Source of the DNA: an uncultured Clostridia bacterium
GTDB taxonomy: Bacteria > Bacillota > Clostridia > UMGS1883
DNA: 64,000 nucleotides
Direction of reading: 5' to 3'
Assembly: GCA_934454525.1 (NCBI GenBank)
Contig: CAKSFM010000011.1
Location: forward strand, 39,999 to 103,998
The position numbers and the translations under genes are program-made. Of the stretch, positions 40,101 to 49,558 are shown one piece after another. Each line of letters begins with the position of its first letter. Within the stretch, counting starts at the first letter, position 1. The notes under the pieces are model-generated. The model was not told the DNA's origin and did not search any database. It was given only the letters and a program-made list of their open reading frames with translations.

Positions 40101-42433
40101 GCGGCGTTTTCCGGAAGATTTACAGCCGTTCCGTTTACCAAAACCTTTTCAACGGCTTTTGTTGCAAGATTAACTGAAATGCTCACGTTCGCAAAATCTG
40201 TGTTGGTTGCGAGAATCCCTGCGGTCGTTGCAGATGTCTTTGCTGCATCGAAGCTTACGACAACATTCCCCTGTTTTTGCAAACCTACCTGAAGTCCGTT
40301 TGTGCCGCTGCCGCGCAGCTGAACGTTGACAGTCGGTCCATTGCCGCCACCGGTGCCGACTCCTTTAATGTCAAGCGATATGTTAAGGATTTTATCATCG
40401 CCGAAATTAACGGCGTCCTTAAGATTGAAAAATACGTTTGACAGCTTTGTCTGCGCAGCATCGTTCATAAATGAGAATACCCTGCCGTATGCCTTGCTGC
40501 CCTCGCCCGGGTATGATATTGTTCCGTTTGAAGCTGCGGAATCGGGACTGAGCGTGAAGCCGTCAAGCACGTCATCGTCAAATGTTTCCTTTGCAAGCAG
40601 CTTTTTCTCCGCACCGTATGCCGCAAGCGCTGCCGCTGCCGCGTCAACATCCGCCTGCTCGGCGCGCACGTCTTTGCAGAGCGCAACGGCGTTTTCAATT
40701 GCCGCATTGAACTCGGCAAGCTTGTCGCCCGTGAGGGATGCTGCAAGTTTGTAATTATCGGAAATTGCCTTGCGGAGCGCCGTTTTATCGGCTGATGGTG
40801 ATGTGCCGTCAGCTGAATTAAACGTTATAAGATTCAGATTGTCAACGCGCACCGTTTTCCCCGTGACGCCCTTTGTACCGGCATAAAAACGGATTCTTTC
40901 AAGCTTTGCGTCACCGGACTGCCAGTCAACCGGACCGCCGATGGTTATTTCGTTGCCCTCAGCGTCAAAATCCGTGCTCGGTTCGGGGATAAGCTCCTCC
41001 CCGTCAATTTTAAGGCTTGTTATTTTTTTGTTTGCCGTGTCAAATATCACGCTTACATGAATGAGCGACTCATTAGTTTTATCGGTATATGTTTTTAGAG
41101 CCGGTTTAGCGTCGTTCAGAATAATACTGTTTTCATGGTTGAACGCAAGCGTCGTTGCTCTATTGCCGGCAGCATCGCAGGCAATCATTACAACAGAGCA
41201 CTTCTTGTTTATATCCGCACCCTGTATATCGTACGAAAGCTCGGCATAGCTTCCGGCGTCATAGCTTATCGCGTCCTTTTTGTTAATATTCAGAAACAGG
41301 TTTGAAAAATTGTTCGATCCTGCAACAACCGCGGATTTATCTGAAAATTCAAGCATATTTCCGTATACCGGATTGGCAAGCGTATAAGTCTGCCACGAAG
41401 CCGTTTTACCTGTTGATTCCTTTGTTTCGTATGTCGCAGTGAAATCCGAATACGTGCCGCTTTCGTTCACTCCGCCGTCAAAGCTTTCGCTTGCAATCAC
41501 CGTCATTTTTTCCGGCTGCATATTCTCGATTGCGCTTACCGCTGCGTCAACCTCTGCCTGCGTTGCTGCCGCGTCCCTGTAAACCGAAACGGCGTTTTTC
41601 ACCTCTGTGCGGTCGGCGGATGCAATGTAAGCTTCGGAAATTTTTGCCTTGAGCGCCGTTTTGTCAGCCGCAAGGCTGCTACCGTCAGCCGAGGTATATT
41701 TGATAAGGCTTATGTTGTCGAGCAGTATTCCGTTCGTTGCCGCCATGCCGCGGATTTCAAAACGCATTCTTCCTATCCGGACATCATTCATGCAGCTAAC
41801 AGGCGCTGCAAGCTCATAAAGAACACCGTCAACCCAGATTTTCTTCACGGTTTTGTCCGAAAGATTTATCTGCATTCTTATATTCATCATGCTGAGGTTT
41901 TTGCCTTTACCCAATTCTGCAACGTGATCCGCTGAGTTGTTCAGCAAAACGCTGCCGTTTTTGTCAACGGCAAGCATGGCAAACGGCGTTGATGCATTAT
42001 TATCCGGAATCAGATGCATGACAATGTTTGCATTTCCCGTGTTCAGACCCTGAACATCATATGAAACCTCGGCATAGCTGTTATCGCCGTCCGCCGAAAC
42101 ATCGTCAAAGTCAATAAACAGATTTGCCGCCTTTTTTGCATCCGTGATTGTCTGCTCATACTTAAGCATGCTGCCGTAAATGGGGTTATCATCACTGTGT
42201 TTGATATAATTTGCGATTTTGCTTGTGCCATTGCTTTCACCCGTCAGCGTTATGCTGCCGCACTCAACCGGAGTGTTTGACGCTGCGCACTCCGTAACGG
42301 AATCAAAGTTTTCGCAGAAAACCGTTGTGATTCCGCTGTTTGAAGCGCCTGCCGCAACCGGTGCGCCGATTGCAAGCAGTGCACACGCAAGTGCGGTAAT
42401 GAGTGATAAAAGTCTTTTCCTTTTTCCGATCAT
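37190..42433 (-). CDS. Giant secreted multidomain beta-helix protein, putative polysaccharide lyase
   Basis: 1747 residues from ATG 42433, with AGGAGG upstream. Signal peptide about 1-29. Three repeats of a LamG-like module plus helical FIVAR-like linker (starting near residues 38, 315 and 615; linkers begin ADKTALK/ADKTALR), then an Ig-like region (about 885-990), a copper-amine-oxidase-N-like stalk domain (about 1000-1110), fibronectin-like repeats (about 1120-1310), and a C-terminal right-handed parallel beta-helix (about 1320-1720) rich in 'ISGC..I.I..C.I' rungs. Asp/Glu-rich loops NDGIEGGYNG and DDGAEIDG are shared with the next gene's product and may be catalytic or Ca2+ sites. No SLH domain. 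A pectin lyase role is inferred from fold and GH105 next door. Confidence 0.82.
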   Translation of the reverse strand: MIGKRKRLLSLITALACALLAIGAPVAAGASNSGITTVFCENFDSVTECAASNTPVECGSITLTGESNGTSKIANYIKHSDDNPIYGSMLKYEQTITDAKKAANLFIDFDDVSADGDNSYAEVSYDVQGLNTGNANIVMHLIPDNNASTPFAMLAVDKNGSVLLNNSADHVAELGKGKNLSMMNIRMQINLSDKTVKKIWVDGVLYELAAPVSCMNDVRIGRMRFEIRGMAATNGILLDNISLIKYTSADGSSLAADKTALKAKISEAYIASADRTEVKNAVSVYRDAAATQAEVDAAVSAIENMQPEKMTVIASESFDGGVNESGTYSDFTATYETKESTGKTASWQTYTLANPVYGNMLEFSDKSAVVAGSNNFSNLFLNINKKDAISYDAGSYAELSYDIQGADINKKCSVVMIACDAAGNRATTLAFNHENSIILNDAKPALKTYTDKTNESLIHVSVIFDTANKKITSLKIDGEELIPEPSTDFDAEGNEITIGGPVDWQSGDAKLERIRFYAGTKGVTGKTVRVDNLNLITFNSADGTSPSADKTALRKAISDNYKLAASLTGDKLAEFNAAIENAVALCKDVRAEQADVDAAAAALAAYGAEKKLLAKETFDDDVLDGFTLSPDSAASNGTISYPGEGSKAYGRVFSFMNDAAQTKLSNVFFNLKDAVNFGDDKILNISLDIKGVGTGGGNGPTVNVQLRGSGTNGLQVGLQKQGNVVVSFDAAKTSATTAGILATNTDFANVSISVNLATKAVEKVLVNGTAVNLPENAAYEASVFDSIRLFVGKAGNYGFKADNIIVASHSSDDSIADSSALKAALANAAKVIEKFERGETLSAAKYDAFETLCENAALLCGDINAEASEIAQAAANVSAETEKLSALAGKELYAIDGLIINNGESDVLCANGKINGVKLTKNDSLEKEATLVIAVYGENGLLGLRTVRNLSGLAEGSHEITFDSEINLPESISGVTCKGFIWTNLGTMLPFGSTGAAALAAPAYSLSLNGESVLCDAAAYPDKSAVIVPAKNLLNKANIIFTEDNGFYRAEREDGAYFTVQAGSENAVVNGEEYALSAAPYTAHGVVAMLPSDVIAKAFGMTFSSDDDAKAISVTDNYIPITWGSAPNGMISFDAGINDISYTLSGISENADIEVYCKGTNTANHRNAYEEAAYFHKAQKPQYIGGAFYGAFDAEVQSNVYYVRIRVTENGSTKYYSSSARTTYMNTNEQTFKNADKTGLVLNATYENISYSLVSSEAAVKIKYRKAGTSTMNEALAPYRDDSANQYRGSITGLSAGTKYYVQAFDASGNAITDPMPVDTMPETVQYTDVPLSSIIGEYSGGSIMLTNIRGTSSEYKRIYNDTGKKITAAPGAAEAVMLDRCEYVILDGFEISGGTRNAIKVTHGCKNVRISGCTISGWGRIGVLNTDDDKTYRFSESHDGVYRIDGDIPDHEAGIDISGCRNITIEKCTITNPRGTANRWNGSGWSKIHPFGPVGIYTIDNRNIVIRYNDIIGTEKHLFNDGIEGGYNGLFYGGIAKDSDIYGNFITGCADDGAEIDGGQNNVRFYENKITNTVCGLSTAATITGPSYVFRNIVLGLYNDGITIGSAVKAGGGSGTAYILNNTFDGGVHAIRDVGLNTSTELKAQVINNVLIAPDSVYAYRNASFTEGTDVFKNNLYSGRIYMGDSAADSSNSTDLSVYDSASNRVTPDEDAWSGFSAAIPNFTAEGEPVGAFSGRVKNASLPYRK

Positions 42434-42451
42434 TTTGTGATCCTCCTTTTT

Positions 42452-45400
42452 TTATTTTAACGGCTTTTCGGCATAAACCGTTACCGGCACGGAATAACCG
42501 TTCTCAAGCCTTAAAAGAACCATTCCGTTTCCGTCTTCGTAGCCGTGTCCGTCAAGATCGGCGCGCAGCGTGACCCTGATTTCCGAATTGGGAATCAGCT
42601 TTCCGCTTTGCTCCGATAAAACCGAAAGCCATTTGTAATCCTTGTTTTTCACGATTTTGTATGTGTGCCCTTCTTCAATATTTCCGACGCGGAACACAAG
42701 AGTGCTCTCCTTTTTGTCGGTCAGGGTGAAGAATGTTTTATCAGCTGAAATATCAATCGGTCTGTTCGGAAGATATTTCATCGCGCCGCCGCGTTCAAAC
42801 GCGCCCATATCGGTTTTTCCGTCCGTGACATACGGCTCGCTGAAATTATCGATATTTTCGCCCTCGTCAATTCCGCGGCTGCCCTCCGCCAAGCGGTAGT
42901 CGCCGCCCGATTCATCCTCGTACTTCGGCACGGCGTATACCGCGTGCAGTTCATCCTTTCCGTTGTTTTCGTGCAAATCCACAACTCCGTGGAACATATC
43001 ATAATCGTTGCTGTCACGATAGTCCGCAAAGTAACTGCGGAATGCATAAAGCTCCTCGTTATGTGTGTTGGAAATGTTGTTTCTCGTAACGCTGTGATAT
43101 TCGCTCGAACCGCCGTAGTTTCCGTTTCTCATCGTGTGAGCGTTTGAATCGAACGTATTATTGATAAGGAACGCCAAGCCGTTATATTTATCGGGAGAAA
43201 GTCCGCCGATTTTCGTTGCGCTGCCCCATTCCTCATTAATTTCCGTGCCGACATTGTAATAAAGATTTCTGAATATATATGCCGGCCCCATCGCCGTGGG
43301 CGCGGAGCTTATGCCGCAAAGGCTTTGCTCCATCCTGTTTTCGTACACGCGCACGTTCATTGCCGCGCCGTCAAGCTCTAAAATATCATCCTGTGTGTAA
43401 ATCATCATATTTCCGTAAATATCGGAATCGCGCGCAACGCAGCCCCAGCGAAGTGCACCGTTGTTCGCGCCCTCGATTGCATCGTTCCATCTGTGTTCAT
43501 CGCTCCCGATAAAATCATTGTATCGGATAACAATTCCGCCATCGGCTGCAATCCGCATCGCGTCACTTCCGCATGGGTGCACACTTTCGCCGATTGTTGA
43601 AGTCCACTGATTCGTCTTAACGTCAGCGTCGTGAACATAGCAGCGTTCAACGAGAATGTTCTTTGCACCCTTGATATTTATTCCGCTGCAGTAGTTCGGA
43701 AAATACCCTTTTATATAGTACATTCCCATGCTGTCGTCATAAACTCCGTCGCCGGGTCCCCAATCCGAAATATCGCAGTTGATGAAACGGATATTTTCGC
43801 TTCCGTTGGAGATATTTGCGCCGAACTCCCTGCCGCCGGTGATTACTGCGTTTTCAAAAATCAGATAACGGCAGTTTGAGATGTAAAGAGCTTCAAGCAT
43901 ATTTTTATCGCCCTTGATTTCAGCGCCGCCGCAGTCAATTTTTATCCACCCGTCAGCCGACCCTTGCATATCGAGCAAAGCAAGCTGACCGCTGCCGCCG
44001 TACAAATCCGAAAGCTTATAGGTTTTTGCTATCGGCACGTCCTCGCTCCACGTTTTAACGCTTGCGCTTCGTGTTTTTATCTCCGCGCCGTCCGCATCAT
44101 AAATTGAAGCGCTGACCTCGTATTCAGTGTCTGCCGCAAGCTTCACAATGCTGCCGCGGAACTGGCAAAGTTTTTCGTCCTGCATGGGGCGATATGCCTT
44201 TTTCCACTGTGAATCGCCTTTTTTACGATAAGTCACGCGGCACTCAGCCGCTTTGTCGCCGCTGTCGTAATCAATATAAAATCCAATGTTTTCAAATGTC
44301 GGCGTCAGCGCCAGTCCGCCGCCTGTTTCAACCTTGTATTCCTCGGTTGTCTGCGCAAACTTTGCTTCATGCACGGGTGCAAGGGCCTTTGCGATAAACA
44401 CATCGGGTTTTCCGTTCTTAACGACTGAAACCTTCACGTCATACATTCCCTTATTGTAAAGCTCACCGCGGCGGGTGTAAAAAGCGCCGTCCTTCCAGTA
44501 AGGCTTCGGGCACTCAACCCACCCCTCGCGCGACCATGGAAATCCGTTCCACTGACTTGTGAATTTATAGTTATAGCCGCCCTCGGACAAAAGATACATA
44601 TTATCAAAATTCTGCTTGTTTGCAGCGTGAGCGTCAGTTTCGCTGCAGCGCACCCATACTTTTATTTCAACATTCGGGTCATCGTACGGAATTTTAAGGT
44701 TAATATCCTCTATAAATCCGTCAAGGGCGATAATTTCACCGTCCTTTGCTTCACGCGCGTTGTCCTCATAAAAATCAAACAAATAAAGGCAGTTGCGCAC
44801 GCTGTCGAATTCCCAGTCAATGCCGAAAGCTTTTTTCACAACCGAAACGGGAAGCATTAAATCGCCGTTCGGCGCTTTTTCAGGCTTATATGAAAGCTTT
44901 GCTTTCCTGCCGTTAACGATGATATCATTTCCGTCCGCACTGTACTTGATATAGCTGCGGTCACGCATGAGAATCGTATACCCGTCCGCGCCCGTTTCGC
45001 GCTCAAGATTCAGCATTGCAGTGTAGTTATATGCCGGAGCGCCGATTTCACCGCCGCCGTAATGAGCAAAATCATAATCCGACCTTCCGCGCGTTCCGTT
45101 AATCCATATTTTCGACTTGGAAAGCGCCGTTTCATAACCCTTGATTCCGTTTTCATCGGGATTCTGCGGCATGCCGGGAACTGAGCCGCGCCCCGTTGGG
45201 GTGAAACTTAGCTGCGAGGTAATTATAACGCAGTCAATCTTCTGCTGCGCCTGACGGTACTTGATATCAAGCGAGTGCCACCCCTCGCCGAGCGGCTGCG
45301 TTCCCATGCTTCCCCACTTCCAGCCTGCAACGTTTCCATCGTCAAGCCGCTGATAATTCTGATTATCGATTCCGAACCATGTTGATTTCCTGTTCGCATT

Positions 45401-46189
45401 CGGGGTTTGGTATCTGACCCAAATGCGGTAAACATTTGCGTTCGTCACCTTGAATTTGCAGCGCGTTCCGATTGCCGCCGTGCTGTACGGATCGGTCAGA
45501 GTGCCGTTGTCGGCATACCAGTATGCTCCGCCGGACGCAGCGTCATCTTTACCGATTTGCGAGGATTTGTGCCCGAACGTTCCGCTTTCGGCTTCGAAGA
45601 AGTACGACCCCTCGGTAAGCTCGGGAACTTCGGCGATTTCGGCGGCTTCAAGCTCAGGCTTGCCCTCAGTATATGTGACTGAGCTGTCCGCTGCGGCTTG
45701 CGCAGCGCTGTCATACTTAATCACAATTTTGTCAATCATATGACCTGCCCGTGCGCCGCGCAGATAAATACTGTACTTTCCGTAAACCGTGCCGAAATAA
45801 ATCCGTTCGGTCTGCATTTTACCCGTTTCGCGTGCATAGATACTGTGTCCGTCCTGATTTTCAAACGACAGATAAGTGAGATTTTTGCTTTTGCCGGGCG
45901 CTTTGTGGTAAACATAGCAGACCATGTTCCGCCCCGGTTTTTCAATGTTAATATCATAGTGTGCAACCGCGTCCTTTTCGGTTGTTTGCAGCATATATCC
46001 GCCCGATGCGGCGCTGTCGGCAGTTTTTTTAAAACCGCCGTCAAACGAAAAATCCTCGGCTTCAATTTCAATCGTATTTTCGCCGGTATATGCGCTTTGC
46101 CTGTCGGGATAATATGTTGCGCTGCCGTGAAGCGCCTGCACACACAGCGCTGCGCCGATGCACAGCGCCGCCAGCCTTTTTCCTTTCAT
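42452..46189 (-). CDS. Secreted beta-helix protein with N-terminal carbohydrate-binding modules
   Basis: 1245 residues from ATG 46189. Signal peptide about 1-24. Two CBM35/CBM6-like modules (about 38-160, 'IEIEAEDFSFDGGFKKT', and 195-330, 'YFFEAESGTFGHKSS'), a copper-amine-oxidase-N-like domain (about 355-470), a fibronectin-like region (about 490-735), and a parallel beta-helix (about 750-1110), then an Ig-like end. The helix shares with its neighbour the loops IRYNDFIGSDEHRWNDAIEG, 'ARDSDIYGN', and DDILELDG...NVRVYEN. Probably a secreted polysaccharide lyase or epimerase; no listed family can be named from sequence alone. It lies between the ABC permeases and the larger paralogue. Confidence 0.82.
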   Translation of the reverse strand: MKGKRLAALCIGAALCVQALHGSATYYPDRQSAYTGENTIEIEAEDFSFDGGFKKTADSAASGGYMLQTTEKDAVAHYDINIEKPGRNMVCYVYHKAPGKSKNLTYLSFENQDGHSIYARETGKMQTERIYFGTVYGKYSIYLRGARAGHMIDKIVIKYDSAAQAAADSSVTYTEGKPELEAAEIAEVPELTEGSYFFEAESGTFGHKSSQIGKDDAASGGAYWYADNGTLTDPYSTAAIGTRCKFKVTNANVYRIWVRYQTPNANRKSTWFGIDNQNYQRLDDGNVAGWKWGSMGTQPLGEGWHSLDIKYRQAQQKIDCVIITSQLSFTPTGRGSVPGMPQNPDENGIKGYETALSKSKIWINGTRGRSDYDFAHYGGGEIGAPAYNYTAMLNLERETGADGYTILMRDRSYIKYSADGNDIIVNGRKAKLSYKPEKAPNGDLMLPVSVVKKAFGIDWEFDSVRNCLYLFDFYEDNAREAKDGEIIALDGFIEDINLKIPYDDPNVEIKVWVRCSETDAHAANKQNFDNMYLLSEGGYNYKFTSQWNGFPWSREGWVECPKPYWKDGAFYTRRGELYNKGMYDVKVSVVKNGKPDVFIAKALAPVHEAKFAQTTEEYKVETGGGLALTPTFENIGFYIDYDSGDKAAECRVTYRKKGDSQWKKAYRPMQDEKLCQFRGSIVKLAADTEYEVSASIYDADGAEIKTRSASVKTWSEDVPIAKTYKLSDLYGGSGQLALLDMQGSADGWIKIDCGGAEIKGDKNMLEALYISNCRYLIFENAVITGGREFGANISNGSENIRFINCDISDWGPGDGVYDDSMGMYYIKGYFPNYCSGINIKGAKNILVERCYVHDADVKTNQWTSTIGESVHPCGSDAMRIAADGGIVIRYNDFIGSDEHRWNDAIEGANNGALRWGCVARDSDIYGNMMIYTQDDILELDGAAMNVRVYENRMEQSLCGISSAPTAMGPAYIFRNLYYNVGTEINEEWGSATKIGGLSPDKYNGLAFLINNTFDSNAHTMRNGNYGGSSEYHSVTRNNISNTHNEELYAFRSYFADYRDSNDYDMFHGVVDLHENNGKDELHAVYAVPKYEDESGGDYRLAEGSRGIDEGENIDNFSEPYVTDGKTDMGAFERGGAMKYLPNRPIDISADKTFFTLTDKKESTLVFRVGNIEEGHTYKIVKNKDYKWLSVLSEQSGKLIPNSEIRVTLRADLDGHGYEDGNGMVLLRLENGYSVPVTVYAEKPLK

Positions 46190-46200
46190 AGGATTCCTCC

Positions 46201-47100
46201 TTATCCTTTCACTCCGCCAACGTTGATTCCGCCGATTATCTGCTTTTGGAAAAGCGCAAAGATAATCAGCTGCGGAGCAACGGAAAATATAAGCGCCAGC
46301 ATCTGATAATCCATTGTATAGTCACCGGATTTCATTTTGAAAAGCTGTACGCCGATTACGCGCTTGTTCGGGTCGGAAATGAGCAGGTACGGCCAGAAAA
46401 ACTGCCCGAGCTGCCCGTTGAACGCCAAAAGTCCGACAACCATGAACACAGGTATGCTCAGCGGAATTATGATTTTAAAGAAAATTTTCACATTCGTGCA
46501 GCCGTCAATTTTTGCTGCTTCAATCAGTGAGTTTGATATTCCGTCAAAGAAATTTTTGAAAAGGATTATGTTGAATGCGTTTGCCGACGCCATCAGCCAT
46601 ATCGGCCAGAAGCTTTCAAGCATGTTTATATGCAGCAGCGGAAAATCCTTAAAAATCATGTACAGCGGAACTATTCTGAGTGTGCTCGGCATGAGCATTG
46701 TCCAGAAAATCACAGCGAACACAACTGAGCTGCCTTTCGGTTTAAGCCGCGAAAGCACATAGCCCGCCAACCCCGATATGCTGCATTCAAACACAACAAC
46801 TCCGCCTGCCATGACAAAGGTGTTTATGTAATATTTATAGAACTTCATCTCATTCCACACACGCACCAGCTTTGAAAGCTTTATTTCCTTAGGAAAAAAC
46901 GTTGCCGGCACGGCATACATTTCGTTTACGCTCTTAAAACCCGAAAGCATCAGCCAAAGAATCGGGATAAAAACACCGACTGCATATATAATCATGAACG
47001 CGCAAATCAGAGCGTACCCAACTTTATATCTTTTCTGTTTTAAATCCTTTGCGGTAAGTATTCCGTGGAATTCCGCCTCGCTCAATTTGTTTTTCATCAT
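46201..47100 (-). CDS. Carbohydrate ABC transporter permease (MalG/YtcP-like)
   Basis: 299 residues from ATG 47100, with GGAGG 6 bases upstream. Six membrane helices, and the inner-membrane coupling motif EAAKIDGCTNVKIFFKIIIP (about 190-210). It pairs with the permease encoded upstream to import an oligosaccharide delivered by the lipoprotein. No ATPase is encoded nearby; importers of this type often share a common MsmX-like ATPase encoded elsewhere. Confidence 0.93.
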   Translation of the reverse strand: MMKNKLSEAEFHGILTAKDLKQKRYKVGYALICAFMIIYAVGVFIPILWLMLSGFKSVNEMYAVPATFFPKEIKLSKLVRVWNEMKFYKYYINTFVMAGGVVVFECSISGLAGYVLSRLKPKGSSVVFAVIFWTMLMPSTLRIVPLYMIFKDFPLLHINMLESFWPIWLMASANAFNIILFKNFFDGISNSLIEAAKIDGCTNVKIFFKIIIPLSIPVFMVVGLLAFNGQLGQFFWPYLLISDPNKRVIGVQLFKMKSGDYTMDYQMLALIFSVAPQLIIFALFQKQIIGGINVGGVKG

Positions 47101-47110
47101 CTTCCGCCTC

Positions 47111-48046
47111 CTAACCCCGGCTTTCTTCTACGCGCTTGTTGAGGTAGAAGTAAAACAGCGTGAATGCCATCATAATTACAAACATAACTGCGCCGATTGC
47201 CATTGCAAGCTGCGGACGAACGCTCACAAACCCGTATTTGTATGCAAGCAGTCCGAGCGTGGTTGAAGCGCCGTCCGGTCCGCCGTCCGTCATTTGAAGC
47301 GGCTGCTCCATAACGGAGAACACTCCGACTATCTGGCGGACAAAGAACAAAAGCGCAATTCCCGATATATGCGGAAGTGTTACAACGCTGAAACGCTTGA
47401 AGAATCCGGCGCCGTCCATCACGGCAGCTTCATAAAGCTCGCGGCTGACCTCCTGAAGTGATGAGTAATAATAAATCGCTGTTGTTCCGGCGCCGCTCCA
47501 TGTCATGCAAAGCACAATATAAAATATTGTCATTTTCTGATCCTGAAGCCAAACCTGCGGCGGAACGCCGATTTTTGAAAGAAAGATATTCAAAAGTCCG
47601 CTCGCATCGGGATAGTAAATCAGATACCAAAGCATCATAACCGCAACGGCAGGCATGGCGCTCGGAAGATAAACGAACACGCGCATAGTGTTGCGGAAGT
47701 GCAGAATCTCATTCATCATAACTGCCGTGAATATCGGAAAAGCATATCCGAGCACGATAGACCAGAAAACATATTTAAATGTATTTTTCAATGCCTGCAA
47801 AAACTGCGGGTCTTTGAAAATGCGGACATAGTTATCAAATCCGACAAAATCCTTAACCGTGTAACCCGTCATATTGAAAAACGACCACACAATTCCCGTA
47901 ACCTGCGGACGGATAACGAAAAAGTACAGGCAGAGAACGGCGGGCAGCAGCAGCATCCATGCGCTGATATCGTTAAGCATGAATTTTCGCACGGAGGCAA
48001 AAACCGCGCCTCCTCTCCTGTTTTTTTCCGCTGTGCTTTTTTTCAT
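47111..48046 (-). CDS. Carbohydrate ABC transporter permease (MalF/LplB-like)
   Basis: 311 residues from ATG 48046, after AGGAGTTGA. Six helices, with the coupling motif ELYEAAVMDGAGFFKRFSVV (about 205-225). The pair is closest in outline to YtcP/LplB-type importers that in Bacillus take up rhamnogalacturonan and related oligosaccharides. It lies 18 bases after the substrate-binding lipoprotein gene. Confidence 0.93.
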   Translation of the reverse strand: MKKSTAEKNRRGGAVFASVRKFMLNDISAWMLLLPAVLCLYFFVIRPQVTGIVWSFFNMTGYTVKDFVGFDNYVRIFKDPQFLQALKNTFKYVFWSIVLGYAFPIFTAVMMNEILHFRNTMRVFVYLPSAMPAVAVMMLWYLIYYPDASGLLNIFLSKIGVPPQVWLQDQKMTIFYIVLCMTWSGAGTTAIYYYSSLQEVSRELYEAAVMDGAGFFKRFSVVTLPHISGIALLFFVRQIVGVFSVMEQPLQMTDGGPDGASTTLGLLAYKYGFVSVRPQLAMAIGAVMFVIMMAFTLFYFYLNKRVEESRG

Positions 48047-48064
48047 TTAAGTCAACTCCTAAGC

Positions 48065-49477
48065 TTAGTTCTCGTAGTCAAGGTAGTTCGTCTGGAACTT
48101 TTTCGACGCTTCCTTTACAAGCGCGTGGCAATCCGCATTTTTGTCGGTAAGTACCTTTTGAATACAGCTGTCAAGCAATGCGTATAAATCCTGTGCGCAA
48201 ACAGGCTCTTCAAACTGAAATTCAATATCCGTTTTATCATTATAGGAAGCAATGTGGCTTTCGGGAACATTCATATACTTTTTGTTAAGTTCTTCCTTAT
48301 ATTCCTGTATTTTCGACTCACCGTTCCAGTAGCTGTAATCGTTAACCCCAACGATTTTTCCGTCGGCCATGCGCGTCTGCACATTTGTTTCAAGCGTTTG
48401 CTTAAGGTCATCAGTAAGTTCAGCGCCGATTCCGTCAAATTCAAGCCATTTGAAAACAGCGTCTTTCTGTGCTTCGGTTGCGTCATTGCGAAGTGCATAG
48501 TAACCGCCGCCCATCAGCGAAATTCTTTTGTCCTTACCTGCCGGCATCTTTCCCAGTCCGATTGATTCGGCTTTTGTTCCATACTGCTGAACCATTGCGT
48601 CGGCAGCGTCAATACCGCTGATTGTCATTGCTGCCTGACCCGTGCCTATGAGTTTTCTAACCTCTGCATTGTTAACAAGCGTGTTACTCGGAAGCACATT
48701 GTATTTCCACTTAAGATCCTTTATATATTCAAGTGCGTTTGCACATTCATCCGAATCAAACGTTGAAACCCATTTTCCGTTCTTTTCCTCCATGAACTTT
48801 GTTCCGAAGTTCCATGCAAGCACCGTGAATATCCATCCGCCGGCATTTTCCGTTGTCGGAAGCACAAAGCCTGCCTTGCCTGTTTTTTCAGTGATTGTGC
48901 GCGCTGTTTCAATCAGCTCATCAAATGTATCGGGAATTTGCGGACTGTCATCCTCATTCACAAGTCCGGCCTCTCTGAAAATATCCATATTGACAACAAG
49001 GCCGAGCGTGTAAATGGAGCGCGGAATCAGATAAATCTTTCCGTCACGCGATATGTTCTCCAAAACAAAGTCATTCATTTTGTCATAATAACCGTACTTT
49101 TTAAATTCCTTTGTTATATCGGCTGCATAGCCGAGATCCATAATTTTCTTTCCCTCCGTGAAATATGTTGGGTAAAGGGTCGGAAGCGTACCGCCCTCCG
49201 CTTTCGGAAGAAAGGTTTTAACATCAAACACCCATTCATCGGGAACAATTTCAATATCGGGGTAAAGCTTGTTAAATCTTTCCTTTTGTTCTTCCCTGCG
49301 TGCATACTTTTCAGGACTTGCGTCCTTATTCGGCCATGCACATATCGAAATGCTGACCTTTCCGTTTTCTTCCTTTCCGGTTTTCTTTGCCTTTTCGCAC
49401 CCTGCAAATGACGCTGTGAGCATACTCAGCGCCGTCACGGCTGCCGCCGCTTTAAAAAGAGTTTTTCCGCCAAACAT
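48065..49477 (-). CDS. Extracellular solute-binding lipoprotein (family 1)
   Basis: 470 residues from ATG 49477, with AAAGGAA upstream. Lipobox FAGC (Cys26). The mature protein has the SBP_bac_1 layout: 'ISICAWPNKDASPEKYARRE' at the start of the first lobe, 'YLIPRSIYTLGLVVNMDIF' near 150, and 'LIGTGQAAMTISGID' near 280. It captures an oligosaccharide outside the membrane for the two permeases. It is the first gene of the 19.7-kb operon and is divergent from the AraC regulator. Confidence 0.93.
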   Translation of the reverse strand: MFGGKTLFKAAAAVTALSMLTASFAGCEKAKKTGKEENGKVSISICAWPNKDASPEKYARREEQKERFNKLYPDIEIVPDEWVFDVKTFLPKAEGGTLPTLYPTYFTEGKKIMDLGYAADITKEFKKYGYYDKMNDFVLENISRDGKIYLIPRSIYTLGLVVNMDIFREAGLVNEDDSPQIPDTFDELIETARTITEKTGKAGFVLPTTENAGGWIFTVLAWNFGTKFMEEKNGKWVSTFDSDECANALEYIKDLKWKYNVLPSNTLVNNAEVRKLIGTGQAAMTISGIDAADAMVQQYGTKAESIGLGKMPAGKDKRISLMGGGYYALRNDATEAQKDAVFKWLEFDGIGAELTDDLKQTLETNVQTRMADGKIVGVNDYSYWNGESKIQEYKEELNKKYMNVPESHIASYNDKTDIEFQFEEPVCAQDLYALLDSCIQKVLTDKNADCHALVKEASKKFQTNYLDYEN

Positions 49478-49529
49478 TTAATCATTTCCTTTCAGGCATA
49501 TTTTTCGGGTCTGCGCCCTTTGTGATTTC

Positions 49530-49558
49530 ATGATAGCAGGCAAATTTGTTTTTGTAAA
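49530..49558 (-). promoter_or_regulatory. Probable promoter of the polysaccharide operon
   Basis: Minus strand TTTACA (49558-49553) and TATCAT (49535-49530) with a 17-base spacer, 53 bases before the binding-protein start. It lies in the 397-base divergent gap 49478-49874, which otherwise holds only the opposite promoter and presumably the AraC operator, and no gene. Confidence 0.55.
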
